Positions 27,367 through 40,800 of a DNA stretch of 64,000 nt are shown in pieces. Within the stretch, counting starts at the first letter, position 1. Each line of letters starts with the position of its first letter. This DNA comes from Ecdyonurus torrentis (Eukaryota > Arthropoda > Insecta > Ephemeroptera > Heptageniidae), in assembly GCA_949318235.1 (NCBI GenBank), contig OX439133.1, positions 13,570,146 to 13,634,145 on the forward strand. Reading direction: 5' to 3'. Below the pieces are notes generated by a model. The model saw nothing but the letters and a program-made list of their open reading frames with translations. It made no database searches and was not told the origin of the DNA. The translations under genes were made by a program, and so were the position numbers.

Positions 27367-28120
27367 TAGGCTGACCATATTATTTAGAGGCAAAATCGGG
27401 ACACTTTGACCCTAGGAGAGAGGCAATTTGGGACGTGGGGGAGGGGGCCCCGCCGGAGGCGAAAATTTTTCGTAAAAGGGGGCGTGGTCCCCGATTTTTA
27501 AGTGTATTTTGATCCTTTTCTTATGGCCATTACTGAAAAAAAAAATCTAAAAATTAATTTTTCTACATAAAAAAAATTACATTCCTTTTTTTTTAACCAT
27601 AAATTTTAACTTTTTTAAACTTCTTGCTTCAAAGGTGATTTTTTTTTTGTGCGAGCAGTCATTAAAATTTGCCCCAAAAATTGTAATATTAAATAATATA
27701 TAATAGCATTGATTTTTTTTTTTTTTTTTTTTTTTTTTTGTGATTAATATATAAACTATATCTACTCAGCAAATGAGGTTTAGCAAATCAAGAAAAACAC
27801 AAAAAACAAAAGAAAAACGCAAATTTCCTTACGGTGAAGAAAAACGATTTCAGAATATATGGCACTGATTTAATTTTAATTTATCTTGCAAAAGATTTTA
27901 ACCTCTGCTTTGATTGATATATATTTTGATAAAATACGATATTTTTATATTAAAATAAATATTATGTGTGTGTTTTATAGATTTTTTAATTATATGTTTA
28001 TTTTTTCTCTTGCATTGTATTTTTTTCCTTTGTGAGAAATCGGGACATTTCAATTTTTAGCCGGGACAAGGTGTCAAAATCGGGATTGTCCCGGGAAAAT
28101 CGGGACGTCTGGTCAGCCTA
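27367..28120. mobile_element. hAT-type non-autonomous DNA transposon (754 bp)
   Basis: Inverted ends TAGGCTGACCA / TGGTCAGCCTA, with subterminal AAATCGGGAC repeats at both ends. Flanked by a perfect 8 bp target duplication TATATAAC (27359-27366 and 28121-28128), diagnostic of hAT. No transposase frame. Confidence 0.92.
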
Positions 28121-28128
28121 TATATAAC

Positions 28129-28443
28129 ATAAATAAAACATAACAGTATTTTCATTTATTTCAATATGCCACATACCTTTTATGAGATTAACAAATTATT
28201 ATCACTTTTTTATACAACATTAACTGCGCGTCGCAAGTACACTTAATTTTTTTACTTTATTAGAAATAAAAAACTTTAGAACTTTTGAAATTCTTGCAAC
28301 TAAAATAGAAACCTAAAAGTTGTTCTTAAAAACTTGTCTAGGTGGCAGCACATCCGTGAAAAAAAAAATCTAATAGTTCTAATTTACTAAAGTAGATGGC
28401 GTAAGCTGTCAAAAAAGCTCACGTGTTTTTGTTACAACGAAAA
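28129..28443 (+). promoter_or_regulatory. Upstream region of IRP1
   Basis: AT-rich DNA between a hAT element and the IRP1 start codon. A two-codon upstream frame (ATG GCG TAA) sits at 28396-28404 and an E-box-like CACGTG at about 28420. No TATA box or iron-responsive hairpin is convincing. The transcription start is unknown. Confidence 0.35.
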
Positions 28444-28450
28444 ATGGCCG
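28444..28450 (+). CDS. IRP1: IRP1 exon 1 (start codon, Met-Ala)
   Basis: ATG GCC G is followed directly by the donor GTAAGA. The context AAAATGG is a good start context. The leftover G joins CA of exon 2 to make Ala. Mini-exons with just the initiator are plausible but hard to prove; phase and donor both fit. Confidence 0.75.
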
Positions 28451-31400
28451 GTAAGATAAATCTTAATTTCTCTTAAAAATATATAAATTTTAGTAGTTTT
28501 CATTGATCTATAATATTAAATTAATAAAATTTAAGTACCTAAAACTATTATTTATAATATTAAATGGCTGTTAAATATTAAATAATGATAGAAATTATAT
28601 AAAAATTATTTTAAAGTTTGTTGACATAAATTTTATCATTCATATTCATACAAAGTAAAAAAGATTATGTAAATTTTTTGTTAATTCACGACGCGATGTA
28701 ATTTACAATTGACCTTAAGAACATATAAGGTTAAATAAAGGACATATTAAATCGTTATTATAACATTCCATTACAGTGAAATTATTAGTTTTTAATAATT
28801 TTATTGAACTAGAAAAATGGTTGTGATAGATAAAGGTGGGCGTTCACTTTTTTTTTTAATATACAGCTGTTAATTTTTTTTTATTTTTTAAATAAAATTC
28901 TTGAATTTTTAACTATTTACAAAATATCCATTTAATTTTATAAATTTTAGGTATCATATAAATTCAAAATTAAATCTGTAAAGGGTGTTTTTTAGAATAC
29001 TCGTTAGAATTTTAACCCAAAAAAGGCCTCATTAATGTCATTGGGGACTTTAATTGCTCTAAATTTTATCAACATTTTTATTAGCTGATAAATAAATCTT
29101 TTTTTGAAATTTTCTGCAAAATATGATGCATTTTACCCTGAAATTTTAATATAGTTTTTATTTTTTTAGCACATCCGTATGCTCAACACGTTAAAACTGT
29201 TAACGTTGGCAGTAAATCTTTTAAATATTTTGATCTGCCATCATTAAGCTCAAGTTATGGTAAGTTTTATGGTATTGCCATTATCGTAACCTGGAAATAT
29301 TATTTCTATATGTTTATTACAAAGGAGCATCTACATAGTTTATTTGTTATTATAACTTTGCCAAGTAAATTTTTAAGTAACATTGTTTTAAATAAAAATA
29401 ATTTTTCTGCTGCGTAAAGTTGCATGAAAAAAAAAATGAATATGCAAGGGCAGTAAGCTGCAACCTCTAGTTAAACCTTAGTTACTTTTTTTTTTTTTTT
29501 TAATGTTGCAACAATCAAAATAACAACTTGTAACTACGGGTTAACTAGTTAGTTAGCGTTGCAGCTTACGGGAGTTAATTAATACATAATAACATGTAAC
29601 TTAAAGCGACCATTAACCCTAAAAATAAGTTTGTTTTTTTCTTAAACAATTCAATAGTAATCAATCGTTTATTTGACTTCTCTAGTCCACAGGATAAGCA
29701 AGCCCCACAAAGGAATGAGACCAAGCACGCGCCCCTCTACTGTGAGAGTAAAAAATATGTGCCCCATGCTCTACATGCTAAGCTTACCTGAGAAGGTGCA
29801 CAGACTTTTTACTTACACAGTAGGGGGGAAGTAGTGCGTCACATTTCCCATCGTTACTGTCACAGGGCTTGCTTATCCCACGGTCTAGAAAAGTCAAATA
29901 AACGCCTAATTTGTATTGAAATGATTTGTAGACACCTACAAAAATACTTATTTTTAGGTTTACGTGTGTTTTTAATGATAACTTTTTGTATTGTCAGATC
30001 GTCTTCCGTTCTCTGTGCGTGTGTTACTTGAGTCTTGTGTACGTAACTGCGACAACTTTGCCGTAACAACCAAAGATGTAGACTCTCTCCTAGAGTGGGA
30101 GAAACATCAGGGAGATGACGCAGAACCTGTGGAGCTCAATTTTAAACCTGCTAGAGTTATCTTACAGGTATGCTACTATATAATCTTTCTTGTATGTGAG
30201 AAAATGACCCAAAACATGGGTTACTCATTGAAATTAATTAATTAATTATTAAAATTAAAATGTTTTATATTGGCTAATAAAGGAACAACAACTTTTTTGA
30301 GGCTGACTTTTAGCAATTTTGCTCACATCTGCTTCCATTTTGACGCGCTCATGCGTACAGTCAACCGGGGTGAAATTGAAAGTCGGGGGTGAAATTAAAA
30401 CTCCAATCATGTGCAAGCTTTCACTTTTCCCTATCTCGCTAGACACAGAGCACTTTGAAAGCGGGTCTGTGATTGGCTTTCAATTTCACCCCGCACTTCC
30501 AATTTCACCCCGCACTTTCAATTTCACCACGGTTGACTGTAGTAAAAAACGGAAACGGATGTGACCAAATTTGATTAAAGTCGGCCTCAAAACAGTTGTT
30601 ACTTTACTACTTTACTAGTCAAAATAAAATTAGCAAAGAATATTTATATTTTTGTCTTAAATTTTCTGATTTATTATTGTTGATTAAATCTTGTTTCATT
30701 TTATTGTTATCCTTTAAAAGAAAAGAAAAGGAAAAAAAAAAAAAAAAAAAAACTGTCTTACGTTTTAGCTGAATTTTTTACTCTAAAACTACAGAGATGT
30801 GAAAATTACACACTGTGTTAGTATTAAAGGGGTGGTCAATGATGGCTGTTTTATTAGTGATCATATTATTAGCCTCTTCAGTCTGATTATACAATACAGT
30901 AGACATCAGGTAACTGAAAAAAAAAAAAAAAAAAAATTGAAATAAAAATACAAAAATTGGACCAGAAAACGCCTTTAAATCTACGTGTTTCTTAATGCAA
31001 TTTTGAGCATTCTAGAGTAGGTAGGAGATCCACAAAATTAAGAAAACATTTTTCACAAAAGAGACTTATTTTTGCCTTTCTGGGAGTTGCACTAAAACGA
31101 GGTTAAAATTTACAACAATGTGATTAATTTAAAAAAAAAAAAAAAAAAAAAGGACTGAAAGGGTTAGACATCGAAAACACGGTCTCAAATTTTTAATTAT
31201 TAATGCACTGATTGTGAAAGTCGTTACAGCGACCCCAAACCTACGTCACAGCTATATAAATTAATTGCTTGATTTTGTGTCCAGGACTTCACGGGTGTGC
31301 CTGCAGTGGTTGACTTTGCTGCCATGAGAGACGCAGTGGCTGAACTAGGAGGTGACGCAGATAAAATAAACCCCATCTGTCCCTCGGACCTCGTCATAGA

Positions 31401-31481
31401 TCATTCTGTTCAAGTGGACTTTGCAAGGACGTAAGTAACTATTACTGACTAAGAAAATACCAAGTACTCTCACTCGGCAGT

Positions 31482-31521
<40 letters not shown>

Positions 31522-34500
31522 GGCCCCTAAAAAAAAAAAAAATAAAAAATAAAAAAAACTCCATACAAATTGTTAATAATATCTGTCATTGTTGAGATTG
31601 CCATTTCACAGCATGTTATTTGAGTGAGGGTTTTTAATGATTTTGGTGAGAGTAATTATTGTATTTTCTAGAGATTTCATTAGGTGTACTACTGTACTGT
31701 TAAAGGCATAGAAAACATGAAACAACAAGTTCTTTTTAATCATTAAACACGAAATGGGATACATAAAACTGATGATAATTTTTACCAGAATGTAAATGTG
31801 GCCCCACAAGAGAGTGTGAAAAAACTGTAAAGTATACAATTTGTGTGAATATTTCTGTTTATGACGTCAGAAACATGCAAAAACTAATATAAAAAAAATG
31901 TGAGGGATGCATAAATCGAAATTTTCTGATCCTTGCTACAGTTGGGTTTTGAGACAAACTAAAGTTATTTATGTAAGTCCCATCAAGTGTTTTGTGATGT
32001 AAATGCTTATGTTTTCAACCTTTAACTGTTGCGATATTTATTCAATGTGATTTGTGTTGTAGATCTGATGCTCTACAGAAAAATGAAAATCTGGAGTTTG
32101 AGAGAAATAAGGAGAGATTCACATTCCTCAAGGTATGTATCATTTAATACTAATATAAAAAGGTTATAGGAACACAAAAATAGAAAAAAAAAATATATAT
32201 ATATAGGCCTATATGTATAAAAAGAAAAAAAAAAAGAGGACAGTAGTAATACTAAATTAATAGGATAGAAATAAGGGGGAGAGAAATTAGAGCACTATTT
32301 TGAAAATTAATGTAAAGTGAAATTCTGTAATTTTGATAGTTAATGAGACAGGGATTCAAATTCATTCACTAGACATTAAGGATGTTTGTAAACCCTGTTC
32401 CCTTGCTGCAAAAAAAAAAAAAAAAAAAAAAAAAAGTTCAATTCCATTAAAAAAACATTAGGTACAGTAATCATCTTTTTTTTTTGTGGTTTAGAGCATG
32501 AAAAACAGGATTTATGAACATCATGATTGCTAGCAGTCAATAGCAAATTTCTAGCAATGATTAGTGAATTTATCTGAATTCCCCTCCCTTTAACTTTCAA
32601 ATTTTGAGAATTTCATTTTGCACTAGTTTTTAATACACAGTACTCTAATTTCTCTCGCTCTGTTTCTGTCCTTTTATTTTAGTATCAATAGACCCCTTGC
32701 ACATTCTTGCGCTTTGTTGCCACGTTTGTGGTGCCTAGTGCATTGTCCAGCATAGGGGAAACTTCATTTCTCCTATTTGATAGTAAAACACATAGATAGA
32801 TTAAGAAAAATTGGGGAATTTGAGATACTGTAGTATAAGCTTACACTAACAGGGATACCGTGGTAGAGAAAATATTCTAAGCCAGGCCGAAAGGAAATTA
32901 TTAAGCATAAATAAGTGACTCATATTGCTCTGTAGAAAGGGAGCTTCTACAGCTTATTTGTTTTTAATTATTAGGCCTATTATTTTATTATTGTCTTTTT
33001 ATAAAAATAATAATATAGAAAAGGATAGAATTACCAGCAAGGGCCTTACCACAGTAGAAGTTCTATGAAGAGGCCGAGGTCTCACGTGGCACAGTGTTTT
33101 GTTATAAAATAGTTTATTTCATAACTGAGAAAACAAAACTGTGTGCCACGTGAGACCTCAACCTCTCCATAGAACTTCTACTGTGGTAAGTAAGGCCAGC
33201 GCTGGTAATTCTATCCTTTTCTATATTATTGATCCTAACTGCTATGGTTTTTTCATTAAATTGATTTTATAATAATACATAATAATAGACCAATAACGTC
33301 TATTTCCGATCAAGATATTTGAACTTCTCCGCCTAATATACACTTGTATTATTTCAGTGGGGTGCCTCTGCTTTCCGCAACATGTTGATCGTACCCCCAG
33401 GCTCAGGTATCGTGCACCAGGTCAACCTGGAGTACCTTGCTAGGGTCGTCTTCTCAGATTCGGAGTTCCTCTACCCGGACTCTGTTGTTGGCACGGACTC
33501 TCACACCACCATGATCAATGGACTTGGAGTGTTAGGCTGGGGAGCAGGAGGTAGGATATGTCAGAGTATTTTGTTGAGAGTGTGTCGTAATAGTACAGCC
33601 TGAATCATCTAAATTGTCTACCTGCCAGGTAAAAGAACTATGGATAGTTGTGGTAATTTGGATTATTCAAGGTATACTAGTTATCAGCAAGCTGCAGTTA
33701 GCGGCAGCTAGTTTTTTTTATTTTATTTTTTTTCCATGCATTGTTTTTTTTTATTATTTTTTTTCCTATATATATAGGTATATTTAGGCCTATATTTTAT
33801 GAAAGCAAAAATATGTCTCTTTTGTCAAAACGTTTTCTTACTTTTGCAGAACCCCTATTCAATCTAGAATGCTCAAAACAGCTTTAAAAAATGCGTAAAT
33901 TTAAGGGCGATTTCAAGTCAAATTTTCATATTTTTATCAACTTGTTCACTTTTTTTTTTTTTCAATTTTTTTGTTCATTTTTTACTATTATGTTTTATTG
34001 GATTATCTGATGCCCACTTTATTATATACTGCGACTAAAAAAGATATGCTAATGTACATATGACAATACTTCAAGGATGAGACATTGTAATAAAAATAAT
34101 GCTGCAATTATTATGCAATGACAATGCAGTTTTAAAGTGCATAATATAATATAAGTACTGTACTGTGTGTGCTAGGTAGTAAAGTGTGATTTTATATCTG
34201 AGCTTGGTGTAAAAATATGAGTAGTCAGTGCAAAGTGATTTATATTGATAAAAATGGCCAAGGTTTGTGTTATGAAAGACTTAATAATAAGCTTACTTTC
34301 TTTTGTAATTTATAATATCAGATTTGACAATTATCATACCATATTATACATTGATTAGACATAAACATGTTGATTTTGTATTTATTTTAACTGTGACGGA
34401 TTAATAACTTATCTGATGTCTATGACCGCTTATGTTTACTCAAAATATGGAAAAGGAAGTGCAGGAAGAGGAAACCACGTGATGGTAAAAGTGGGAGGTA

Positions 34501-34790
34501 GCTCAGGCCTATAGCTTGCTGCTGCCACCAACTTTTCTCCCACTTTTACCGTCACGTGGTTTCCTTTTCCAGCACTTCCTTTTCCGTTTTTTTGAGTAAA
34601 CATACTATCTTTTAAACTTATAACTTGACTGTGATTGGATGACGAGGCAGACTGGCACATTTAAGTTTTTCACCTCTGTTTCGTCAGCCAATCAGAGTCT
34701 AGTTATTATAAATTCAAAATATCATGACATCAGATTAGATTAAGGATAAATCCGTCAAAATGAAAATAAGTAGTGTTGTTCGTAAACCCT

Positions 34791-34823
<33 letters not shown>

Positions 34824-37800
34824 CCCACTAAAAAATATACATTAAATTTGAATAACCATAGCTGAGCGTCATTTTAGTAGCAGAAAACATGGTTTTGAAG
34901 CAGCATAAATGAAAGTAAATACATAATCCACATGTTCATGCCTATTGCAAAATGTTAAAAAAAAAAAAAAAAAATCTCTCTCCTTGTTTTAAAGAGCATG
35001 CTAAAGACACTCAAAGGCAAAAACTCAAAACAGAATCCTGGCCTAAGGCCTTATGCCAAGCTGGCCTTGAGTGTGAGAACGATAATAGTACTGTACCTGG
35101 GCAGAGTGTATATTATAAAAACAGGAGTAGGGATAGATGAAGAGATTTTAAAAAGAGAGTGTTTTCTGGTAGGAAAGTAGTCTACAATGTGGCAGGTTTG
35201 GTGCTGCATTTCCATATAAAATGTATTCTTGAACTTAATTTAATAATAATGTTGTATCTAACTTTGTATTATGATTATTGAAAAGGATAGGAGAAACCAA
35301 CAAGCGCCTTACCATGATCAACGAAGCTGAAGGTAACGTAAGGCATTGACTGCGAATTTCTTTCGTCTTTTCCGAATTTGCCCGATTGACGAGATATATT
35401 TACTGTAAAATTTCATTTTTTTCAAAAAAAAAAAAAAAAATACACACGATAATATTTTCCCGCCATCAAAACGTGAACTGAACTAAAGATTTAAATCTTG
35501 CAGCAGATGCACGAAATGCGCAGTCGATGCCTTACGTTATCTTCAGCTTTGTTGACCACGATGAGGTCCGTAGCTTGGTGAAAGTCTTGATGGCACAGCT
35601 TACACAAATATTTACAAGTTACCTAAGACGTTTACTAGCACTACACTCTAAGCAACTGACGAAGAGCGCTGTTGCCCTGGCAATGTCTTAGTTAAATTGT
35701 AAATATTTGTGTAACCTGTGCCATCAAGATTTTCACCAAGTTACGGACCTCATCGTGGTAAGGTGCTTGTTGGTTTCTCCTATCCTTTTCTTTGATTATC
35801 AATTCAAACCAAAATGGTTTTAACCTTTCCTAATTAATTACATTTGTATTATGATTATGTTTGTAGGTATTGAAGCAGAGGCTGTGATGTTGGGTCAAGC
35901 AATCTCCATGTTACTACCCAATGTCATAGGTTACCATATCAAGGGCACACTTGACCAGTATGCGACCTCTACTGACCTTGTACTTACTATTACAAAGGTA
36001 AGTAATGAAGGAAGTCCAAGTTCAATTAAAAAAAAAATTACAAAATTGATTCTTGAATGACAAGATATATATCTTAAAGAGGCACAGACACTCTGGCTTT
36101 TTAAAATCTACTAGGTACAAAAACAATTTCACAAGTTGTTAAAATCTGATGCGACTATATACAGTAGTGAATGTTGAATGTCTGCTTTTCTATCTGGCCT
36201 TATAACTATAAGATTCTTGCATTTATGTTAAAGTCAAGTATGTATGGGAAATTGACACATTTTGCTAGTTTTAAAAATACTAAGCAATTTTTTTGAGAGC
36301 GTAGGAATAGTTGGTGTATAGCACTTCAGTTTCAAACATCAATTTATTTTCAATGTGCCATCTCTTTTCTTGTAACCTTTACTCTGGGTCTACTGTTTTT
36401 TACTCCTTTTTTTCTTTTTCTTCACTAGGTTTTGTTTTTACACTTTCTTCTACATCTATATACATAAAGCGATATACCATTATTATTATTACTTTTCTTT
36501 TTTTTGTGATATTTGTAAATGTTATTCTTCCTACGTAGTATTATTATTTCCCTCTTGTTATAATTTTGTATATAATCAAAAAATTTCATGGATGTTTTCT
36601 GTTGGGGTTAGGTGTAAGAGTGGGCCAGACATATTGTCAGGCTTAAACCTCGCCCTTTCAAAAAGTTGTATTTTTTTCCTATGCATTTTTTTTTAATAAA
36701 GACCATTATTTATTTATTGAGAAATGTGGAGTAAAAGAAACTGTGACTGAGAAGTATGAGAGCAGTGTGTTACTGTGGTTTGGTCATATTGAGAGAATGG
36801 GTGATGGAAGAATAGCAAAGCAGGTATTTCATAGTAGAGTGAATGAAAGGAGAGATAGATGCAGCTTGCCTAAAACATCATGGTCTGAGGTGGTTGGAAG
36901 ATGTTTGAAAAATAAGAATGTACGCTGCAGTATGAGATGCAAAAGGAAATGTATGAAACAAGGTATGAGACTGGTGGAAGCAAGTGAAGTATGTCAGGAT
37001 AGGAAGTTGTGGAGGTCTATCACTGGGTCAGGATAAAACATCTGTGTTGTTGGCTTACCCCGAAAGGGATTATAACGTCATGATATGTATTTATTTATTT
37101 ACTGTATGTTTGCCTCTACCCTATAGTAATTACATTAATTTCAATGTGTTATTTAATGTTTACAGCACTTACGTCAGATAGGAGTAGTAGGCAAGTTTGT
37201 TGAGTTCTACGGCCCTGGCGTGAGTGCCTTGTCCATCGCTGACCGTGCAACCATCAGTAACATGTGTCCAGAGTATGGAGCTACCGTCGGCTTCTTCCCA
37301 GTAGACACGGCCAGTTTGAACTATCTCAGGCAAACAAGTAAGTAAGGCATGCTTAAGAGGCGCCTTCTTGATGGTGATAATTACATGTCGAACATAGGAA
37401 AATTGAAATGACCAATAGAGAACTGTTTTGAGACTGGCTTGGAGTGATTTTGATCACTTCCACTACTGTTTTTACATATTATGAATGCAACAAATACAGA
37501 TTAGATCAAAACTGGTTTCATTCAGCCTCAAAACATTTGCTTTTTTATTATAGTCAATACTTTTCTCATTAAAAAAAAAGCTGTAAAGTCTATAATTTTT
37601 ATTACTGTATTTGAAGGAGAAAAAAAACATCGTGGTTAGGATCAATAATAATAAAGAAAAAGATAGAATTACCAGCAAGGGCCTTACTACAGTAAAAGTT
37701 CTATGGAGAGGTCAAAGTCCTAGCGGTACAGTATTTTGTTATAAAAGAAGGTTCATTTCAACTGAGAGTTTTGGTCATATGTTGATAATGTCATTAAAGT

Positions 37801-40800
37801 TGGAAAAAACCATGTTGTTTTTATTAGCTAAATCAATTGGTATTGTTACGAAAGTTTTATAATCACAAAAGAAAAAAGTCTCAAAAAAATATTTAAACAC
37901 ATTTTATGATATCATTTGATTCAGCGAAAGAGGGAAACAGAGAATTTTGCTTTTAAGTGAACTTTTACCCCCTGCTGCAGGTTGGTCACGGATAATTGAG
38001 CTTACAAGCATAACTTATATAAATATGGAAAAACATATCATGGGAGGGTAATTTGTCTTGTTTGTCTTAAATCTCAAAATTTTAACTTGAAAACCACGCA
38101 TGGATCATTTTTATAGAAAAATAATAAACCTTACATGCATTCTTACATTGGGGATGAAAATTTACTTTCTCTTTCAAGACACAAAGCGGCACCCTGCGGA
38201 AGACACAAGACCGTGGCGCGCTCACACATGTGTGCTCATTTATCTTCTTATTTCTCCCACCCTTCATCTCATCTTTCACCCTAGTTGGTATTGTAAGAAG
38301 AGCTGGGAGATTTTCTTGAATTAATGATATTTTTTAATACCTTAATTAGTGCATTTATTTTCAAAATTTATTGTGCTCACTCTGCCATTTTATTACTAGA
38401 TAACTAATTTATATTTTGGTTAGGTGTCACTATGTGATGACTAATAGTTCTCCAGTTATAAAGTTGTTAAGTTCAAACTTGCTGAAAAACCTTTGTTTTT
38501 GCTATGGTGCCGACAACCATTTCCCTCTTTAGAAAGAAATCATACCAAATAGAAGAGGGAAAAACAAGGCTAAATAATTTTTTGAGAACTTTTTCTTTTG
38601 TGAATACAAATTTTTCATAACAATACTAATTGATTTACCTAATAAAAAGAACATGGTTTTTTCCAGCTTTAACATATGACGAAAGCTCTTACGTCAGTTA
38701 TAAAATGAACTTTATTTTGCCCAATGCCAAGTGACACTTCGACCCCTCCATAGAATTGCTAGTAATTCTATCCTTTTTTTTATTATTAAGTCTATTATTT
38801 TTTTAATAATTAAAAAGATTTGATAGAAAACCACATAGGAAAAATTGGGTAATGGGAGATAGTATGAGCTTATACAGGGACGTGAGGTAGAGAAAATATT
38901 CTATCCCAGGCCAAAATTAAATATATAAGCAATATGAGCTGCTTTACATACACTTATAAATTTAATTTCAGCCTGGGTTAGAATATTTTCTCTACCTCGC
39001 AACCCTGTAAGCTCATACTATCTCCCATTCCACAATTTTTACTAATCTATCTATGTGGTTTTCTATCAAATCTTTTAATTATCAACTACTGTATTGCAAA
39101 TATGATTTTTTTCCTAATATCTAAAAATTATTTTTTTGTAATTAATTAAATTTTAGGCTAATTAATAATACGGCAAGAATAGATGAAACCTTGGCTCTTG
39201 GTTATATCATAGTAAAGAGGTTTTCTATAGTACAATACAAAATATTTTGCTAGTATAGAGATACTAATATGTGGGGTAACGTTCAGCGCGAGACTAAAAT
39301 AGATATGAATTATGTGTGTGAAAACTCTTCAGCAAACCCCAATTTTTTTTCTTCCCCCAACTTCCAACACAATTTTATATTTTGTAAAGATTTTATGTTC
39401 TAATTTAATTTTTTTGTTCTTTCAGATCGTGAAGAATCTAAAATTGCAGCTATTGAAAGCTACTTAAAATCAGTGAAAATGTTGAGAGATTATTCTGATC
39501 CTGCTCAGAATCCACAGTTTACTCAGGTATGATCAAGTCACCCTCATGTGTATATGTGTAAGGAAGTAGTTGACCACCTGATATCTTGCAAACTGAATGG
39601 TAGCAAAATATAAAATTAAGGGGGTAGGTGACCAACTGATATCTTGCAAACTAGAGGTCGCGAATTATAATATAAACACAAAGTAAAGAAGAAATGTTAC
39701 TTAAAAGTTTAGTTACATCAAACATGTAAAAACACGATCACATATTAAAGGTACAAATGTTAAAATTCAAATTTTAGAGGTAAATTTTAGTCAAATTAGA
39801 ATCTTTTTTAAAATTAAAAATATTATTAAAACTTTTTTCGGGACAAAACAACATTTTCTTTAATTAATTCGATTTCATTTGAAAATTATAGTGTTTGTTT
39901 TGCTGGAAATAAATAATGTACAAAGAATTGTGAAAATATAGTAGGTAGTTACTCTTTTAACAATTTCTCATCCAAGTCGGTCACCCTCTTCGTTAACATG
40001 AAATAAAGATGAAATGTTACTTTAACATCTACTGGCCTCAAAAACAAATGTCCTCTTAATGATAAAACATGAGATAGGACTATTATAAATACACATATTT
40101 TGTGCCTTAATCCTTCAGTAATCTCTCAAACTAGGGAGAAAACTTGTAAAAAAAAGGCAATATGCGCTCTAGAATGTCTATTGCATATTCAATATAAAAA
40201 TATAAGAAAAAAAAGAACATTATCAAAGAAAAGTAATAGATATAATTAAAACACACTATATTGAAAGCTATATTACGTGAAAATCTTTAATTAAAATATA
40301 TTACAAAAAAGAAGAAGCAACTTGTACATTGTATAGTCAAGTTCAGCAGCTTGTGTCGCACAGGCTCCTATGATTTCTATTTTACCCCCATCTTTAAAAC
40401 TAGCACCACAACCCCCCTCATTATGGCACAGTTACTCTAACGTAAAGACAGGAAATCAGTGTGCATCTTACAAACCACTCTGTTGTGCCATGACCAGGCA
40501 GGCTGCAGGATATGTTTTTTTGGAAGTGAGGATTTAGGAGGAGCCTGTGAGACACAAGCTGCTGAACTTGAGTATAGACCCGGAATTGATGACGCTATGA
40601 ATTCCTAAAGTTCCCTACTTCCAACCCCAGTTTGTGAGGCTACAGAAGGGTTAAAGGACATACATAATATGTGTATGAATAATAGTCCCATCTCATGATA
40701 TTAACATCTTTGATTCAATTTTTTGAGCCAGGAGCCCTGTAAGGCATGAAATCAACTACTGCGTGATTTGACTAAAAAATTGTAAAGATAAAAAAATCTG

